A DNA stretch of 22,332 nt from Pleurotus djamor (lineage: Eukaryota; Basidiomycota; Agaricomycetes; Agaricales; Pleurotaceae). The stretch lies in contig JAPEVF010000740.1 of NCBI GenBank assembly GCA_029747585.1, forward strand, positions 1-22,332, given 5' to 3'. The position numbers and the translations under genes are program-made. This document shows, one piece after another, positions 21,304-22,332 of this stretch (position 1 is the stretch's first letter; each line of letters starts with the position of its first letter). A model generated the notes under the pieces. The model saw only the letters and a program-made list of their open reading frames with translations. It did not search any database and was not told the origin of the DNA.

Positions 21304-22332
21304 TCATCGATCGAAGAATACCAACTTCTTTCCCCGGTCAGAGGGTTGGACTCCCAGCTTATAAACGTTGGCTCCATCCTTTGAATGATGTGCACCACAT
21401 GCGCGACCTGAGCCTCTCGCACGGTTGTCTTCTGAGACACCTGGTATCTCACCATGACGGGCAAGGTGATGCCAAAACAGTACGTCTCCTGGCTTGAGTT
21501 TACGAGGGGGTGGTGGGGAATCCTTGATCTCGGACAAGGAGTGATTGGGAGATAAAGAAAGCGAAGGGGGGCTGGACGGATGAGCCAGGTGAGAGGGAAC
21601 CGAAGTGGGCGGATGGTCAGGCCGGTCAAGAGAAGGTGAATGATAACGGAAAGGGGAAGAGCCGTGTGCAGAAGGGGGAGGAGAGGGATAAAGAGTGGGG
21701 GGATCACTTCGATCAGGAGATACAGGGGACATGTAGACAGGGCGTGTAGGCGTCGAACTTGCGTGCGGATGGGAGGAAACGAAGGGGACATAGGGGTCGT
21801 AGGGAATCACGCCTGGTTCGTCTTCTACGTAATGACGTTCTGAACCGACGATTTCGCTGGAATGGAAGACGAAGCGATGTCCATTGGTAGCCCGGTTGGT
21901 TGTAGTTATCGAAGAGGTGCAACGGGTGCACTGTTTGCGCGGTTGAGTGCCAGAACGAGACAACGAGGTCATACGATAGTACTCACTGGGATAACGATCA
22001 TATAGCCGACGCTAGTGCCGCAACCGTGACAACACAAGGTCTGGGTCAAGCATTCGCATGTGCGCGATGGGTGGGACGAGGAGGAGGGTTGGCATGGCGA
22101 AGCTGGGCGCATTACTTCCGGATTGGACGTGTACGCCGAGCAATTGACGGGCAAAGCGTCCGAGGAATACAGAGACACATTAGGTCTGAGCAAGAGTACC
22201 GCCTAGAGTAAATAGATGAGGGAAAGGTACGAGGAGGAGAAACGGATAAATAAATACCTTCATACCGCGATTCGTCAAGAACGTGCGGCATGACTTGCAG
22301 TCGAGGATCCAGACCTTGTGTGCGATGGGGGG
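21304..22332 (-). CDS. FAM72-like zinc-binding protein (5' end off the window)
   Basis: Read on the minus strand: exon 22332-22258 (partial), intron 22257-22203, exon 22202-21987, intron 21986-21931, exon 21930-21304 (TGA). Both joins are phase 0; the visible part is 305 aa. Conserved FAM72 features in order: HKVWILDCKSCRTFL, then GMK|AVLLL across the first intron, CECLTQTLCCHGCG, VGYMIVIP|CTRC across the second, and GHRFVFHSSEI. The final KPGDVLFWHHLARHGEIPG corresponds to the family's LLWGNLPE-type tail. Cys pairs (DCKSC, CECL, CHGC, CTRC) likely bind zinc. Between the HSSEI segment and the tail sits a ~110-residue Pro/Ser/His-rich insertion absent from animal FAM72. Mammalian FAM72A binds the uracil glycosylase UNG2; a fungal role is not established. 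The gene is convergent with the rest of the window. Confidence 0.87.

Noticed and set aside
21213..21791. Minus-strand open frame of 192 codons
   Set aside because: It is an alternative frame of the FAM72-like last exon and its 3' flank; only the other frame holds the conserved tail and joins the Cys-rich exons.
1..22332. tRNA, rRNA, CRISPR or bacterial operon features
   Set aside because: None seen. The intron-rich genes show eukaryotic nuclear DNA, and no cloverleaf-like or regularly spaced repeat was found by eye.

Overview
The window looks like nuclear DNA of a filamentous basidiomycete, probably an Agaricomycete. Every confident gene is broken by many short GT-AG introns (mostly 42-65 nt). 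Several carry a CTRAY-like branch site just before the acceptor. The products have their best family-level matches among fungal proteins: a Rad26/ATRIP-type checkpoint protein, a P5B (Ypk9-type) ATPase, and Ser/Thr-rich wall-type membrane proteins. Scattered N calls, and two places where a clear reading frame slips by one base, suggest a draft-quality assembly. The species cannot be read from the sequence.

Layout. Positions 1-2000 hold exon-like stretches of one or more unidentified plus-strand genes that I could not assemble into a clean model. Positions 2210-4542 (+) encode a Rad26/ATRIP-like checkpoint protein. Positions 4959-6077 (+) encode a coiled-coil protein ending in ten perfect Gxxx repeats (a deca-GX3 motif as in Yae1). 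Positions 6250-7465 (+) encode a probable amidohydrolase-fold protein with an eroded metal site. Positions 7466-7839 are N-rich and may be an assembly seam. Positions 7840-10238 (+) encode a 687-residue, probably nuclear protein of unknown function. Positions 10440-15716 (+) encode a complete P5B-type P-type ATPase in 18 exons (1455 aa). Positions 16189-17344 (+) encode a Ser/Thr-rich single-pass membrane protein. Positions 17695-19014 (+) encode a metallo-beta-lactamase-fold enzyme of the dihydropterin-ribofuranosyl-aminobenzene-phosphate-synthase-like (COG1237-type) family. Positions 19015-21303 are a gene-poor 2.3 kb with a probable solo LTR (20526-20741). Positions 21304-22332 (-) encode a FAM72-like zinc-binding protein that runs off the right edge.

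The genes do not form a pathway or a biosynthetic cluster. They look like unrelated housekeeping genes packed head to tail on the plus strand, with one convergent gene at the right end. The most unusual items are the deca-GX3 coiled-coil protein, the eroded amidohydrolase, the FAM72 protein with a long Pro/Ser-rich insertion, the COG1237-type enzyme in a fungus, and the unidentified nuclear protein. I see no rRNA, tRNA, CRISPR array or intact transposon. Gene models were spliced by hand from reading-frame continuity and splice signals; no database search was run.
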